Source of the DNA: Rothia nasimurium
Lineage (GTDB): Bacteria; Actinomycetota; Actinomycetes; Actinomycetales; Micrococcaceae
Assembly (NCBI RefSeq): GCF_928391935.1
Contig: NZ_CAKMTD010000001.1
Span: forward strand, 434,001 to 498,000
Reading direction: 5' to 3'
Length of the DNA stretch: 64,000 nucleotides
Shown here: positions 26,148 through 34,667 of the stretch, piece after piece
Position numbering within the stretch: position 1 is the stretch's first letter
How the letters are laid out: every line of letters starts with the position of its first letter
Program-made: the position numbers and the translations under genes
Notes under the pieces: model-generated
Told to the model about the DNA's origin: nothing
What the model saw: the letters and a program-made list of their open reading frames with translations, nothing else
Databases searched by the model: none

Positions 26148-26850
26148 TTCCCGCGACCGTAACGACTCCCTCGGCGCCCTCGGAACCCCCCGACAGCAGA
26201 AACGTCGACGCCGTCTCTTCCAGCTCAGCCCCAACCCTGACGCCTTCGGGCAGATGACCGAAAAAATTGCCCGCTTCATGGGAACCCCCATGTTCCTGCT
26301 CTGGATGACGGTCTTCTGTGCCCTCTGGCTGGGCTGGAACACCCTCGCACCCGAAGAGTGGCAGTTTGACCCCAGAGCTCTCAACTTCACCCTGCTGACC
26401 CTCATGCTCTCCCTGCAGGCCTCCTACGCAGCGCCCCTGCTCCTGCTGGCCCAGAACCGGCAGGACGACCGCGACCGCGTCGTCGCCCGCCAGGACCGCC
26501 AGCGCGACCAGCGCAACCTGGAAGAAACCGAATACCTCACCCGCGAAATCGCCTCCCTCCGCATTACCCTGCGCGAGGTAGCCACCCGCGACTTTGTACG
26601 CGGCGAAATGCGGGACATCATGGACGAGCTGGCGGAAGTCCAGCGCCGCCAGGAGGAGCTTTTTGCCAGGGCTGAGCAGCTAGCAGCCCTGGGGCTGGGC
26701 AACCCCCAGGACCTCGCCAAGGAAGCCCCTGGTTCTGCCCCCGACGGGCCCAACCCGCCCACCAGCTCCTTTGAAGTGCTCAGCGAAGACCACCCCAAGA
26801 TCCGCAAAAAGAAGAAGGTCATGGACATCGACCGCCCCCAGGAGGATTAG
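26140..26850 (+). CDS. DUF1003 membrane protein
   Basis: A 236-residue protein with two transmembrane segments (about 50-70, FLLWMTVFCALWLGWN, and 80-105, LTLMLSLQASYAAPLLLLAQN) typical of DUF1003. A charged amphipathic coiled-coil region follows (about 105-190, rich in Arg and Glu), then a Pro-rich tail ending in a KKKK-like basic cluster. Start is TTG 26140, inside the stop region of the CBS gene, so translation is probably coupled. Biochemical function is unknown. Confidence 0.88.
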   Translation: MSDSRDRNDSLGALGTPRQQKRRRRLFQLSPNPDAFGQMTEKIARFMGTPMFLLWMTVFCALWLGWNTLAPEEWQFDPRALNFTLLTLMLSLQASYAAPLLLLAQNRQDDRDRVVARQDRQRDQRNLEETEYLTREIASLRITLREVATRDFVRGEMRDIMDELAEVQRRQEELFARAEQLAALGLGNPQDLAKEAPGSAPDGPNPPTSSFEVLSEDHPKIRKKKKVMDIDRPQED

Positions 26851-26856
26851 GCTCAC

Positions 26857-28005
26857 ATGGCAGATACCCCGCAGGAGGCACCGGCCCTGCACCCTGAGCT
26901 AGCTACAGCTCTGGCTACCGTCATTGACCCAGAACTCCGCCAGCCCATCACCGAGCTTGGCATGGTTGAGCGGGCTGACCTGGTAGGTTCAACCGCCACC
27001 GTCAGTATTCTGCTCACCATTGAGGGCTGCCCCCTGCGCTCTACGATCGAGCAGGACGTCCGGGCTGCCGTCGGCACCCTGCCCCAGGTGGAGCAGGTAG
27101 AACTATCGGTCGGCTTCATGAACGCCGACCAGCGGGCCACCCTCAAGCAGAAACTCGGCCACACCCGGCAGAACCCCTTTACCCAGGACGGTTCCCTCAC
27201 CCGGGTCTTTGCGGTGGCCTCCGGCAAGGGAGGGGTGGGTAAGTCCTCGGCCACGGCCAACCTTGCGGCGGCCTGTGCCTCAGCCGGGCTGAACGTGGGC
27301 ATCATCGACGCGGATGTTCACGGCTTTTCCATTCCCGGCCTGCTCGGTATTACGGCTGGCCCCACCCGCATGGATGACATGATCCTACCCCCGGTAGTTG
27401 AGGCACCCAGCGGTGGCGGGGCGATTAAGGTCATTTCGATTGGTATGTTCGTCAAGCCGGACCAGCCGGTGGCCTGGCGTGGCCCAATGCTCCACCGGGC
27501 CCTGGAACAGTTTTTGACGGACGTCCATTTCGGCCAGCTCGATGTCCTCTTCCTGGATCTACCCCCGGGCACCGGGGATATTGCCATTTCTATGGCCCAG
27601 CTTCTGCCTCATGCTGAGATTCTGTTGGTCTCCACCCCCCAGCTGGCTGCCGTTGATGTTGCCCAGCGGGCCGGGACTCTGAGCCTTCAAACGGAGCAGA
27701 AGGTTGTGGGTATCTTGGAGAATATGGCTGCTATGGTCCTGCCCGACGGCAGTACCCTCCCCCTCTTTGGGGAGGGGGGCGGGGCTGTCCTCACCGAGTC
27801 CCTGTCTCAGGCGCTGGGGTATGAGGTGCCCCTGCTGGGGTCTGTGCCCCTGGAGGTGGCCCTGCGGGAGGGGGGCGACGCGGGCGTCCCGATTGTTTGG
27901 GGGGCACCGGACTCCCCTGCCGCCCGGGTTTTGAGTGAGGTGGCCTATCACCTCACCCACGCGCCGCGAGGCTTGGCTGGCAGGTCCCTTCCCTTCACCG
28001 TCTAG
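26857..28005 (+). CDS. mrp: Mrp/NBP35-family iron-sulfur cluster carrier ATPase
   Basis: A 382-residue P-loop protein. The N-terminal MIP18/DUF59 domain (about 1-95) contains the ATVIDPELRQPITELGMV motif. The deviant Walker A is SGKGGVGKSSATANLAA near residue 125, followed by IIDADVHGFSIPGLLG and DLPPGTGDIAIS. Homologues (ApbC, NBP35) bind and hand over Fe-S clusters. The family C-terminal CPXC cluster motif is not visible here, which is common in DUF59-Mrp proteins of actinobacteria. It begins 6 bp after DUF1003 and ends at a bidirectional terminator facing tatB. Confidence 0.92.
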   Translation: MADTPQEAPALHPELATALATVIDPELRQPITELGMVERADLVGSTATVSILLTIEGCPLRSTIEQDVRAAVGTLPQVEQVELSVGFMNADQRATLKQKLGHTRQNPFTQDGSLTRVFAVASGKGGVGKSSATANLAAACASAGLNVGIIDADVHGFSIPGLLGITAGPTRMDDMILPPVVEAPSGGGAIKVISIGMFVKPDQPVAWRGPMLHRALEQFLTDVHFGQLDVLFLDLPPGTGDIAISMAQLLPHAEILLVSTPQLAAVDVAQRAGTLSLQTEQKVVGILENMAAMVLPDGSTLPLFGEGGGAVLTESLSQALGYEVPLLGSVPLEVALREGGDAGVPIVWGAPDSPAARVLSEVAYHLTHAPRGLAGRSLPFTV

Positions 28006-28036
28006 CCCCAGGTAGGTACCACTTAAAACGGAATGG

Positions 28037-28091
28037 ACCATTTAAATCGGAAAAACCCACCACTCTGGTGGGTTTTTCCGATTTAAATGGT
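28037..28091. terminator. bidirectional terminator, repeat family 2, copy 2
   Basis: Perfect 25-bp arms (28037-28061 and 28067-28091) with a 5-nt loop. The outer 17 bp match copy 1 at 17602, and the inner 8 bp (AACCCACC) differ but pair. A degenerate half-copy starting with GGTACCAC precedes it at about 28014-28036. It lies between the convergent mrp and tatB genes. Confidence 0.75.
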
Positions 28092-28102
28092 ACCTACCTG
28101 GT

Positions 28103-28468
28103 TTAGGTGGCTTCAACGTCAAAGGGGGCCCAGGCCCCGTGCGGCAGGCGCTGGGTCACGGACGGCGCCGGCGCAGCACTTGCCTTAGCCTCCAGCTCAG
28201 CCCGGCGCTCCTCATCGTCCTCAGCGAAAGCCTCCCGCACAATCACACGGGGGTCATATTGACGAGGATCATACTGTTTCCAGTCAATGTCACCCAGGTC
28301 GGGGCCAAGGGTCTCTTTGAGGTCATCGCGGGCCTCAAAGGCCATGCGGCGGACCATCTTGATAAAATCCTTGAGCTGCTGGGCATATTCGGGCATGCGT
28401 TCGGGCCCGATGACAACAAACACCAGGATCAAAAGAACAATAAATTCGAGGCCGCTAATTCCAAGCAC
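28103..28468 (-). CDS. tatB: Sec-independent protein translocase subunit TatB
   Basis: A 121-residue Tat component. One N-terminal membrane helix (LEFIVLLILVFVVIGPERMPE, with the conserved Glu and Gly-Pro hinge) is followed by the amphipathic helix YAQQLKDFIKMVRRM and a polar tail with a tandem YDPRQYDPR. The longer tail and the GPERMPEY sequence favour TatB over TatA. In other actinobacteria it sits beside the mrp / O-methyltransferase block, as here. No tatA or tatC is in the window. Confidence 0.9.
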   Translation of the reverse strand: MLGISGLEFIVLLILVFVVIGPERMPEYAQQLKDFIKMVRRMAFEARDDLKETLGPDLGDIDWKQYDPRQYDPRVIVREAFAEDDEERRAELEAKASAAPAPSVTQRLPHGAWAPFDVEAT

Positions 28469-28574
28469 ACCTAGAGATTACCAGGTGGGGCTGTCTGATA
28501 CACACCGAAGATGCAAGGTTGAATAAGATATACCAAGAATCTCTGTTAATTCTCCTCAGTGAAGGGCACACGAC

Positions 28575-29222
28575 ATGAACCGAGCGGACCTCTCAAAGAT
28601 CTGGGCTTTTACTGAAGGATTCGCTACCCCCTCCCCTCTGGAGGAGCTGGTACGGGAACAAGCCCAGATGCTAGGGGCCGGTCCGGTCTCTGCCTCGGTG
28701 GCTGATGCCCTAACGGTCTTTGCAGCTGCCAAGGCTCCTGCTCAAGTGGTCGACGTCGGCTGTGGGGGCGGGGTTGCTACCCTGGCCCTGCTCAAGGGTA
28801 TGCCTGCTGGTGCTGCTCTCACAGCTATTGAGATTGACCCGACCCGCGCCCAGGCAACCCGCACAGCAATCGCCCAGGGTGGGTATTCGTCCTCCCACCG
28901 GACCCGAGTCATCACCGGTGATGCCCGGCAGGTCCTGCCCCATCTCTCTGACGCCGCCTACGACCTGGCCTTCGTCGATCTGGGTGACGAACTGGCGGAA
29001 GAAGCAACCTACCAGTGCCTCAATCTCCTGAAGCCCGGTGGGCTGCTCCTGGTCCACCAGCCGCTCGGGGCCGATGGGGCAGTGACCTCACCAGCCCGGA
29101 GGGACCCCACCACTGTCTCCCTGCGGCGGATGCTTACCGACATTGCCTCCTGCACCCAGGACGTGCATGTTTCCCTCATGCCCGTGGGGGCAGGTCTCTT
29201 CGCTGTGCAACGAATCCGCTAG
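28575..29222 (+). CDS. class I SAM-dependent O-methyltransferase
   Basis: A 215-residue methyltransferase of the small-molecule O-methyltransferase type. Motif I is VVDVGCGGGVATLALL near residue 58, followed by AIEIDPTRAQATRTAIAQGG and GDARQVLPHL, then DLAFVDLG near residue 137. GAAGG-like GAAGGG lies upstream of ATG 28575. The order tatB / O-methyltransferase / DUF3117 recalls the M. tuberculosis Rv1220c-Rv1224 region, but the sigE-rseA-htrA genes that lie between them there are absent here. The substrate is unknown. Confidence 0.88.
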   Translation: MNRADLSKIWAFTEGFATPSPLEELVREQAQMLGAGPVSASVADALTVFAAAKAPAQVVDVGCGGGVATLALLKGMPAGAALTAIEIDPTRAQATRTAIAQGGYSSSHRTRVITGDARQVLPHLSDAAYDLAFVDLGDELAEEATYQCLNLLKPGGLLLVHQPLGADGAVTSPARRDPTTVSLRRMLTDIASCTQDVHVSLMPVGAGLFAVQRIR

Positions 29223-29242
29223 GGGCACAGGGAAGACAAAAT

Positions 29243-29273
29243 ATCCCCACCTGTTCAGGTGACAGGTGGGGAT
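29243..29273. terminator. bidirectional terminator (O-methyltransferase / DUF3117)
   Basis: A 12-bp perfect stem (ATCCCCACCTGT) with a 7-nt loop between two convergent genes. Plus-strand flanks are A-rich before and after the stem. Confidence 0.7.
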
Positions 29274-29283
29274 CAACAAAGAT

Positions 29284-29445
29284 TTAGAAGTTCTCGACGC
29301 AGGTTCGCAGGGCTTCGACCTCTTCTTCAGTGAGGTCAAGGACCAGGCGCCCGCCGCCCTCTACAGGGATTCGCATGACGATGCTGCGGCCTTCGCGCAC
29401 AATTTCGAGGGGGCCGTCTCCGGTGCGAGGTTTTTGTGCTGCCAT
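29284..29445 (-). CDS. DUF3117 small protein
   Basis: A 53-residue protein, MAAQKPRTGDGPLEIVREGR through to VEALRTCVENF, found by translating the gap by hand. AGAGGAG is placed 6-7 bases before the ATG. It is the actinobacterial DUF3117 family (Rv1211-like), conserved but of unknown function, with a predicted beta-strand pair and C-terminal helix (EEEVEALRTCVENF). It is convergent with the O-methyltransferase across the terminator at 29243. Confidence 0.88.
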   Translation of the reverse strand: MAAQKPRTGDGPLEIVREGRSIVMRIPVEGGGRLVLDLTEEEVEALRTCVENF

Positions 29446-29536
29446 GAAAATCTCTCCTCTAAGCAGGGGTTAATCTAGTGGCGGTAGCGGGCCAGGTTGC
29501 CCGCACCTCTTCCATTAATCATAGTGCTTATCAGCT

Positions 29537-29559
29537 CTGCGGGGGCATAAACCCCGCAG
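29537..29559. terminator. hairpin downstream of the membrane glycosyltransferase-like gene
   Basis: An 8-bp stem CTGCGGGG/CCCCGCAG. The minus strand has no T tract after it. The plus strand does have a T run (29571-29576), but no plus-strand gene ends here. A weak terminator is the simplest reading. Confidence 0.4.
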
Positions 29560-29574
29560 GTTTCGTGCTGTTTT

Positions 29575-30849
29575 TTAGGGCGGGTAGTCGCCGCCGCCGG
29601 GGAGCTGCTTCCAGTGCCAGAGCCAGCCGACCCAGCCGAACTGGGTTGTTGCCCCTAGCCCCAGCAGGAGCCAGCGGTAGGCGGCTGAGGCTGAAATCCC
29701 GACCACCGGCAGGAGCAGGGGGAAGAGGGGCAGAAGCAGACGGAAGGTGGAGGACTGGGGGTTGAAGAAGACCAGCATGTAGATGGCGTAGGCGGCGCAC
29801 CAGGTGATGAGGGCCGGGTGCAGCAGGCGGCGGGTGACAGGGGCAGCCAGGGCTAGGAAGTAGCCGGCCAGGAGCAGGGCCAGGACGAGGGGGCCCATGA
29901 AGGTGCCGAGGTAATGTTGGCTTTGGGTCAGCCAGGGCATAAAGGGGAGGACGTCTTCTCCCCCGGCCCGCCAGGCCGCCTCCGTGGCTGTGTAGGCGTC
30001 GATTCGTCCGGTAGCCCACCAGGCGTGGGCGGGGTGGATAAAGGCGAAGGCGCAGACGGCCAGGGCTGAGAGGAGCTGGCCTAACCGGGCACAAAAGGCG
30101 GGGAGGGCCCCGTCCGCTCGTGCCTGGGTGAGCCAGGAAATCAACCACCAAATCCCCACTGTTGCCCCGAGGGGGACGCCGACGGGACGGCTCAGGGCTG
30201 CTCCCAGGGCGGGCAGGAGCAGGAGCCCGTACCGGCCCTGGACAAGCAGGTAGAGGGCCCAGGAGAGGAAGAGCAGGCCCAGGGCCTCGGCGTACCCGGT
30301 TTGCAGGATGGGGGCGACAGCGCAGAAGCTGACTGCGGCCAGGCCCCAGAGGGCGGTGGTGGTTCGGGAGGTGGCGTCCTGGTCTGCCCGGGTGAGGGAG
30401 AGCTCGAAGAGCTTGTAGATGAACCAGGCTGCCCCGAACCCAGCCAGGAGGGAGAGGGTGGGGGCCAGTACCTGGAAGCTTCCCCCGGTGACGGCCATGG
30501 CTCCCCTGACCAGCAGGGGGTAGAGGGGGTAGAAGGCCCACTCGTTTTGGGCGACGTGCCCGGCTGCGTCGAGGGGGAGCTCGGACGGGTAGCCGGTGGT
30601 GGCGATTTTTTCGTACCAGTCGGTATCCCAGATGGTTACGAACTCCAGGTAGCTCATGGCTGAGTCTTTCCAGGGGCCAAAGGTTTGGTGGCGGCCTACG
30701 GTGGCGAAAATGGCCCAGCCCCAGATCCTACTGGCGGCATAGATCAGGGCAACCTTGGCCCAGAGGGGTAGGGCGGTAAAGCGGTGCCCGAGGGCCCGGC
30801 CCCCCTGGTAGAGGGTGAGGGATAGACGGTCAAGCGGTGAGGTCTGCAT
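29575..30849 (-). CDS. polytopic membrane protein, PIG-V/GT-C-like mannosyltransferase candidate
   Basis: A 424-residue protein with about ten hydrophobic segments. The first extracytoplasmic loop contains EFVTIWDTDWYEKIATTGYP, an acidic/aromatic WDTDWY motif like the catalytic loop of GT-C enzymes and PIG-V-type mannosyltransferases, followed by WAFYPLYPLLVR. Such proteins use polyprenyl-phosphate sugars to glycosylate lipids or proteins outside the membrane. Activity is inferred. It lies 6 bp downstream of the DivIVA-like gene and is probably co-transcribed with it. Confidence 0.7.
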   Translation of the reverse strand: MQTSPLDRLSLTLYQGGRALGHRFTALPLWAKVALIYAASRIWGWAIFATVGRHQTFGPWKDSAMSYLEFVTIWDTDWYEKIATTGYPSELPLDAAGHVAQNEWAFYPLYPLLVRGAMAVTGGSFQVLAPTLSLLAGFGAAWFIYKLFELSLTRADQDATSRTTTALWGLAAVSFCAVAPILQTGYAEALGLLFLSWALYLLVQGRYGLLLLPALGAALSRPVGVPLGATVGIWWLISWLTQARADGALPAFCARLGQLLSALAVCAFAFIHPAHAWWATGRIDAYTATEAAWRAGGEDVLPFMPWLTQSQHYLGTFMGPLVLALLLAGYFLALAAPVTRRLLHPALITWCAAYAIYMLVFFNPQSSTFRLLLPLFPLLLPVVGISASAAYRWLLLGLGATTQFGWVGWLWHWKQLPGGGDYPP

Positions 30850-30855
30850 GAGGTC

Positions 30856-31227
30856 CTATCGTTTGGTCCGTCGGGTGGTGGGCTGGGGCGCGGACGCCGG
30901 GGCGTCAGGGCCGTTTGCCTGGGCGGCAGCGAGTTCTGCAGCGAGCCGCTTATTTTCGGCGCTTAGTTTGGCGATGACCCCGTCCACTTCTTCCCGTTTG
31001 TAGCCGAAAGCGGTGGTGGCGAAGGTGAGGGTGCTCAGTTCTTTCGCGTCGGGGTGGTCTGAGAGGATCAGCGGTGGGTCCCCGGCCGGGGGCAGGTCTA
31101 TGCCGTCGGTGCTGACGTGGCGCAGGGCCCGGCGTCCGGGTATGAGGCGGTCGGTGGCAAGAATAGCGCAACCGGCCATGGTGCCGCTCAGCACGATGAA
31201 AGTAAGTACGACAAGAATGTAGTTCAT
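30856..31227 (-). CDS. small membrane-anchored DivIVA-domain protein
   Basis: A 123-residue protein: one N-terminal transmembrane helix (ILVVLTFIVLSGTMAGCAIL), a linker, then a DivIVA-like segment (LSTLTFATTAFGYKREEVDGVIAKL) running into a short coiled coil (AENKRLAAELAAAQ) and a basic tail (RRTKR). A DivIVA-domain protein also lies near DUF3117 and the dap genes in mycobacteria (Rv1209 region, from memory). It may link cell-pole or septal sites with envelope synthesis; this is inference. Confidence 0.8.
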   Translation of the reverse strand: MNYILVVLTFIVLSGTMAGCAILATDRLIPGRRALRHVSTDGIDLPPAGDPPLILSDHPDAKELSTLTFATTAFGYKREEVDGVIAKLSAENKRLAAELAAAQANGPDAPASAPQPTTRRTKR

Positions 31228-31270
31228 GGGTTCTCGCTTGTGAAGGTGGGGCGAAGAGGTAGGGGGTGGG

Positions 31271-32419
31271 TTAGGACGCGGTCAGCCAGGTTTCCAAGGC
31301 AGTGTAGCAGGCGCGGACTTCAGAGGCCTTAACGTGTTCGTTGTCGGTGTGGGCCAGCAGGGCGTCGCCGGGGCCGAAGTTGACGGCGGGGATTCCGATT
31401 TCGCTGAAGCGAGCGACGTCCGTCCACCCGTACTTGGGTTTAGGTGCCTGCCCCACCGACTCAATGAGCGAGCGCGACATGGGCGCATCCAGGCCAGGGC
31501 GGGCGGCGGAGGAGCGGTCAACGAAATCAAGCTCGTAGCCGTCAAAAACCTCGTGCAGGTGGGCGATAGCCTCGTCCAGGGTCTTGTTGGGGGCAAAGCG
31601 GTAATTGATGTGGACGCCCGCCCGGTCAGGAATGACGTTACCGGCCACCCCGCCTGAGATTTGGACGGCGTTCAGGCCCTCGCGGTAGGCTAGGCCCTCC
31701 ACCTCATAGGTTTGGGGCTGGTAGGCAGCCAGGCGGCCCAGGACGTCCGCCATCTTATGGATGGCGTTGACCCCCTTCCAGGCCCGGCCCGAGTGGGCGG
31801 CAATGCCGTCGGTGTGGATCCAGAATCGGATCGTACCGTTACATCCTCCCTCAATGGTGCCGTCGGTGGGTTCGAGCAGGACGGCGAAGGCCGCGTCGGT
31901 CAGCTTCTCGCGGTGGTTCCGCATGAGGCGGGCCAGGCCGGAAAGGTCAGCTGCAACCTCCTCGTTGTCGTAAAAAACATAGGTGATGTCATAGGCGGGA
32001 TTTTTCAGGTGGGCAGCCAGGGCCAGCTGCACGGCCACCCCACCCTTCATGTCCACGGCCCCGCGCCCGTAGAGCACCCGCTCCCCTGCCTCATCCACCC
32101 AGGTAGCAGGCACCGTCCCCAGGGACCCCTCAGTACGGGGCAGGGGCACCGTATCTAGGTGACCAGCCAGCACAACCCGTGTATCCCGTCCCAGGTTGGT
32201 TCGGGCAATAATAGCGTCGCCGTCCCGGGTGATCTCCAAGCCGCCGATACCCTCCAGGGCCGCCTGCACGGCATCTGCTAGGCGCACCTCAGCACCCGAC
32301 ACAGAGTAAATATTGAGCAAATCAGCGGTCAGCTCTTCAACCGGCAGGGACAGATCAAGGACGGCCGGGCCCACCTGAGCGAACTCGGCAGCCTGGGCGA
32401 GGGTAGGGTTTTCAGTCAT
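31271..32419 (-). CDS. dapE: succinyl-diaminopimelate desuccinylase
   Basis: A 382-residue M20-family zinc hydrolase releasing L,L-diaminopimelate for peptidoglycan and lysine. Metal-site motifs: LAGHLDTVPL (His, Asp), GRGAVDMKGGVAVQLAL (Asp) and FYDNEEVA (Glu pair). GGVAGNVIPDRAGVHINYRFAP is the dimerisation-domain strand. The frame extends to 32506, but ATG 32419 matches the family. The minus-strand TATGGT box lies 6 nt before it, so the mRNA is probably leaderless. It is divergent from dapD with only 59 bp between start codons. Confidence 0.95.
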   Translation of the reverse strand: MTENPTLAQAAEFAQVGPAVLDLSLPVEELTADLLNIYSVSGAEVRLADAVQAALEGIGGLEITRDGDAIIARTNLGRDTRVVLAGHLDTVPLPRTEGSLGTVPATWVDEAGERVLYGRGAVDMKGGVAVQLALAAHLKNPAYDITYVFYDNEEVAADLSGLARLMRNHREKLTDAAFAVLLEPTDGTIEGGCNGTIRFWIHTDGIAAHSGRAWKGVNAIHKMADVLGRLAAYQPQTYEVEGLAYREGLNAVQISGGVAGNVIPDRAGVHINYRFAPNKTLDEAIAHLHEVFDGYELDFVDRSSAARPGLDAPMSRSLIESVGQAPKPKYGWTDVARFSEIGIPAVNFGPGDALLAHTDNEHVKASEVRACYTALETWLTAS

Positions 32420-32425
32420 AGTTCC

Positions 32426-32431
32426 ACCATA
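32426..32431 (-). promoter_or_regulatory. -10 box of a probably leaderless promoter (dapE)
   Basis: Minus-strand TATGGT, GGAACT, then ATG 32419. Confidence 0.5.
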
Positions 32432-32465
32432 CAAGCAGATGAGGCACTGTGCCCGCCTCATTCCG

Positions 32466-32471
32466 TAGACT
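32466..32471 (+). promoter_or_regulatory. -10 box of a probably leaderless promoter (dapD)
   Basis: TAGACT-GGTAGGC-ATG at 32479, identical to the pepP start region. The dapE and dapD promoters share a 59-bp gap and may interfere or be co-regulated. Confidence 0.55.
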
Positions 32472-32478
32472 GGTAGGC

Positions 32479-33435
32479 ATGACTGAAAACAATACCCGCG
32501 TAGCATCCGGCCTGGGCCTGGCCACCGTCGTCGCCTCCGGCGACAACGAAGGCACCGTCCTGGACGTCTGGTACCCCGCCCCCACCCTCACAGACACCCC
32601 CGACAACTCAGTAGCCGCCGACCTCGAAGCCCTCGTTGAGGCAGATACGGACCGCAACGTCGTCCGCGAACTGGTCAACGTCACCATCAACCTCGACGAA
32701 GCCCCCGCCAACGCCGCCGACGCCTACCTGCGCCTGCACCTGCTTTCCCACACCCTGGTAGCCCCCAACACCATCAACCTCGATGGCCTCTTCGGGGCGC
32801 TCGCCAATGTCGCCTGGACCAACTTCGGCCCTGTGCTGGCCAGCGAGTTCAATACAGTCTCCCTGAAGCTGCGACGTCGTGGTGCCCTGGTCGTCACCCA
32901 CGTTGATAAGTTCCCCCGCATGATTGACTACGTTGTTCCTGCCGGTGTGCGTATTGGCGACGCCGACCGCGTCCGCCTGGGTGCCCACCTGGCCGCCGGC
33001 ACCACCGTCATGCACGAGGGCTTCGTCAACTTCAACGCCGGCACCCTCGGCGAATCCATGGTTGAGGGCCGTATCTCCCAGGGCGTTGTCATTGGCAACG
33101 GCACCGACATCGGCGGCGGCGCCTCCACCATGGGCACCCTCTCCGGCGGCGGCACCCAGCGTGTCTCCATCGGCGAGCGCTCCCTGCTGGGCGCAGAAGC
33201 CGGTATCGGCATTGCCCTAGGCGACGACTGCGTGGTTGAGGCTGGCCTGTACGTCACCGCTGGCTCCCGCGTGACCGTCCTCAGCCCCGGCGAAGAGCCC
33301 AAGGTCGTCAAGGCCCTGGAGCTCTCAGGGGTCAACAACCTGCTCTTCCGCCGCAACTCTGTCACCGGCGCCATCGAGGTCCTGCCCCGCGCCAACAACA
33401 CCGTGGAGCTGAACTCAGAGCTGCACGCCAACTAG
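32479..33435 (+). CDS. dapD: 2,3,4,5-tetrahydropyridine-2,6-dicarboxylate N-succinyltransferase
   Basis: A 318-residue acyltransferase of the left-handed beta-helix type, actinobacterial DapD (group 2). The hexapeptide-repeat region runs from about residue 165 to 265 ([60 protein letters not shown]). It makes N-succinyl-amino-ketopimelate, the substrate of DapC (36164-37297). The product is later cleaved by DapE, so three succinylase-branch genes are in this window. ATG 32479 is chosen over an earlier frame start for the same promoter reason as pepP. Confidence 0.94.
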   Translation: MTENNTRVASGLGLATVVASGDNEGTVLDVWYPAPTLTDTPDNSVAADLEALVEADTDRNVVRELVNVTINLDEAPANAADAYLRLHLLSHTLVAPNTINLDGLFGALANVAWTNFGPVLASEFNTVSLKLRRRGALVVTHVDKFPRMIDYVVPAGVRIGDADRVRLGAHLAAGTTVMHEGFVNFNAGTLGESMVEGRISQGVVIGNGTDIGGGASTMGTLSGGGTQRVSIGERSLLGAEAGIGIALGDDCVVEAGLYVTAGSRVTVLSPGEEPKVVKALELSGVNNLLFRRNSVTGAIEVLPRANNTVELNSELHAN

Positions 33436-33483
33436 AGCAACCACCTCTTTCACACAGGCAAAATATCCATTGACTGTGTGTCC

Positions 33484-33517
33484 AGCCCCGCCACTACTTC
33501 TACCGGGTGGCGGGGCT
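33484..33517 (+). terminator. terminator after dapD
   Basis: An 11-bp GC-rich stem AGCCCCGCCAC/GTGGCGGGGCT with a 12-nt loop; no T tract. Confidence 0.5.
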
Positions 33518-33566
33518 GAGTGCAGGTAAGCTAGAAAAAACACCTATCACCTTCCGAGGGGAAAAC

Positions 33567-34580
33567 ATGAAAATTCTGGTTACCGGTGGCGCCGGTTACA
33601 TCGGCTCCCACACCGTCCTACAGCTGCTTGAAGCAGGCCACGAGGTCACCGTTATGGACAACCTCTCCAACTCCTCCATGGAGTCCCTGGCCCGCGTTGA
33701 AGAACTCACCGGCAAGACCGTGGAGTTCCGCAAGGTTGACCTGCTCGACCTGCCCGAAATGAAGCAGCTCTTCAACCTGGTCAAGCCCGACGCCGTCATC
33801 CACTTCGCCGGCCTCAAGGCTGTGGGCGAATCCGCTGAAAAGCCCCTCTGGTACTACCAGACCAACGTCGCAGGCACCCTCAACCTGCTCTACGCCATGG
33901 AAGAAGCAGGCTGCCACTCCATCGTCTTCTCATCCTCAGCAACCGTCTACGGTGAGCCCGAGTCCATGCCACTGACCGAAAAAATCAACATGGATGCCCA
34001 GTCCTGCTACGGCCGCACCAAGGAACACATCGAGGACATGCTGGTTGACCTGGCAGCCTCAGATTCCAAGTGGAACATTGCCCTGCTGCGCTACTTCAAC
34101 CCGGTCGGTGCCCACGAGTCAGGCCGTATCGGTGAGGACCCGGCTGGTATTCCCAACAACCTGGTCCCCTTTATCGCCCAGGTCGCTGTGGGCCGCCGTG
34201 AGCACCTGAATGTCTTCGGTAACGACTACCCCACTGTGGACGGCACCGGCGTGCGCGACTACATCCACGTCGTTGACCTGGCTGACGGCCACCTCAAGGC
34301 CCTGGACTACATCACCACCCACGGCGGCCTGCACACCTGGAACCTGGGCACCGGTAACGGCTACTCGGTGCTTGAGGTTCTGCACGCGTTTGAGAAGGCT
34401 GCGGGTAAGGAGCTGCCCTACAAGATTGTGGATCGCCGCCCCGGCGACGTCGCTGTCTCTTATGCTGATCCTTCTGCTGCCCTGGCTGATCTGGGCTGGT
34501 CTGCTACCCGTGACATTGACACCATGGTGCGCGACCACTGGAACTGGCAGAAGAATAACCCGAATGGATATGAGGCTTAA
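33567..34580 (+). CDS. galE: UDP-glucose 4-epimerase
   Basis: A 337-residue short-chain dehydrogenase-fold epimerase interconverting UDP-glucose and UDP-galactose. NAD-binding VTGGAGYIGSHTVLQLLEAG at residues 6-25, catalytic Ser in SSSATVYGEPE near 121, and Tyr/Lys in CYGRTKEHIED (YxxxK) near 147. ATG 33567 has GAGGGG seven bases upstream; an in-frame start 60 bp earlier lacks one. It is a single gene flanked by terminators, feeding galactose into cell-wall or exopolysaccharide synthesis. Confidence 0.95.
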   Translation: MKILVTGGAGYIGSHTVLQLLEAGHEVTVMDNLSNSSMESLARVEELTGKTVEFRKVDLLDLPEMKQLFNLVKPDAVIHFAGLKAVGESAEKPLWYYQTNVAGTLNLLYAMEEAGCHSIVFSSSATVYGEPESMPLTEKINMDAQSCYGRTKEHIEDMLVDLAASDSKWNIALLRYFNPVGAHESGRIGEDPAGIPNNLVPFIAQVAVGRREHLNVFGNDYPTVDGTGVRDYIHVVDLADGHLKALDYITTHGGLHTWNLGTGNGYSVLEVLHAFEKAAGKELPYKIVDRRPGDVAVSYADPSAALADLGWSATRDIDTMVRDHWNWQKNNPNGYEA

Positions 34581-34601
34581 GCCGAATATCCCCTAAAGCC
34601 G

Positions 34602-34653
34602 AGCCCCGGCGTCCTGACCTTCTGAGAGGGTTAGGACGCCGGGGCTTAGTTTT
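34602..34653 (+). terminator. terminator after galE
   Basis: A 14-bp perfect stem AGCCCCGGCGTCCT with a 17-nt loop, followed by TAGTTTTT. It lies between the convergent galE and gltA genes. Confidence 0.85.
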
Positions 34654-34667
34654 TGCCGTTTGGCAGG

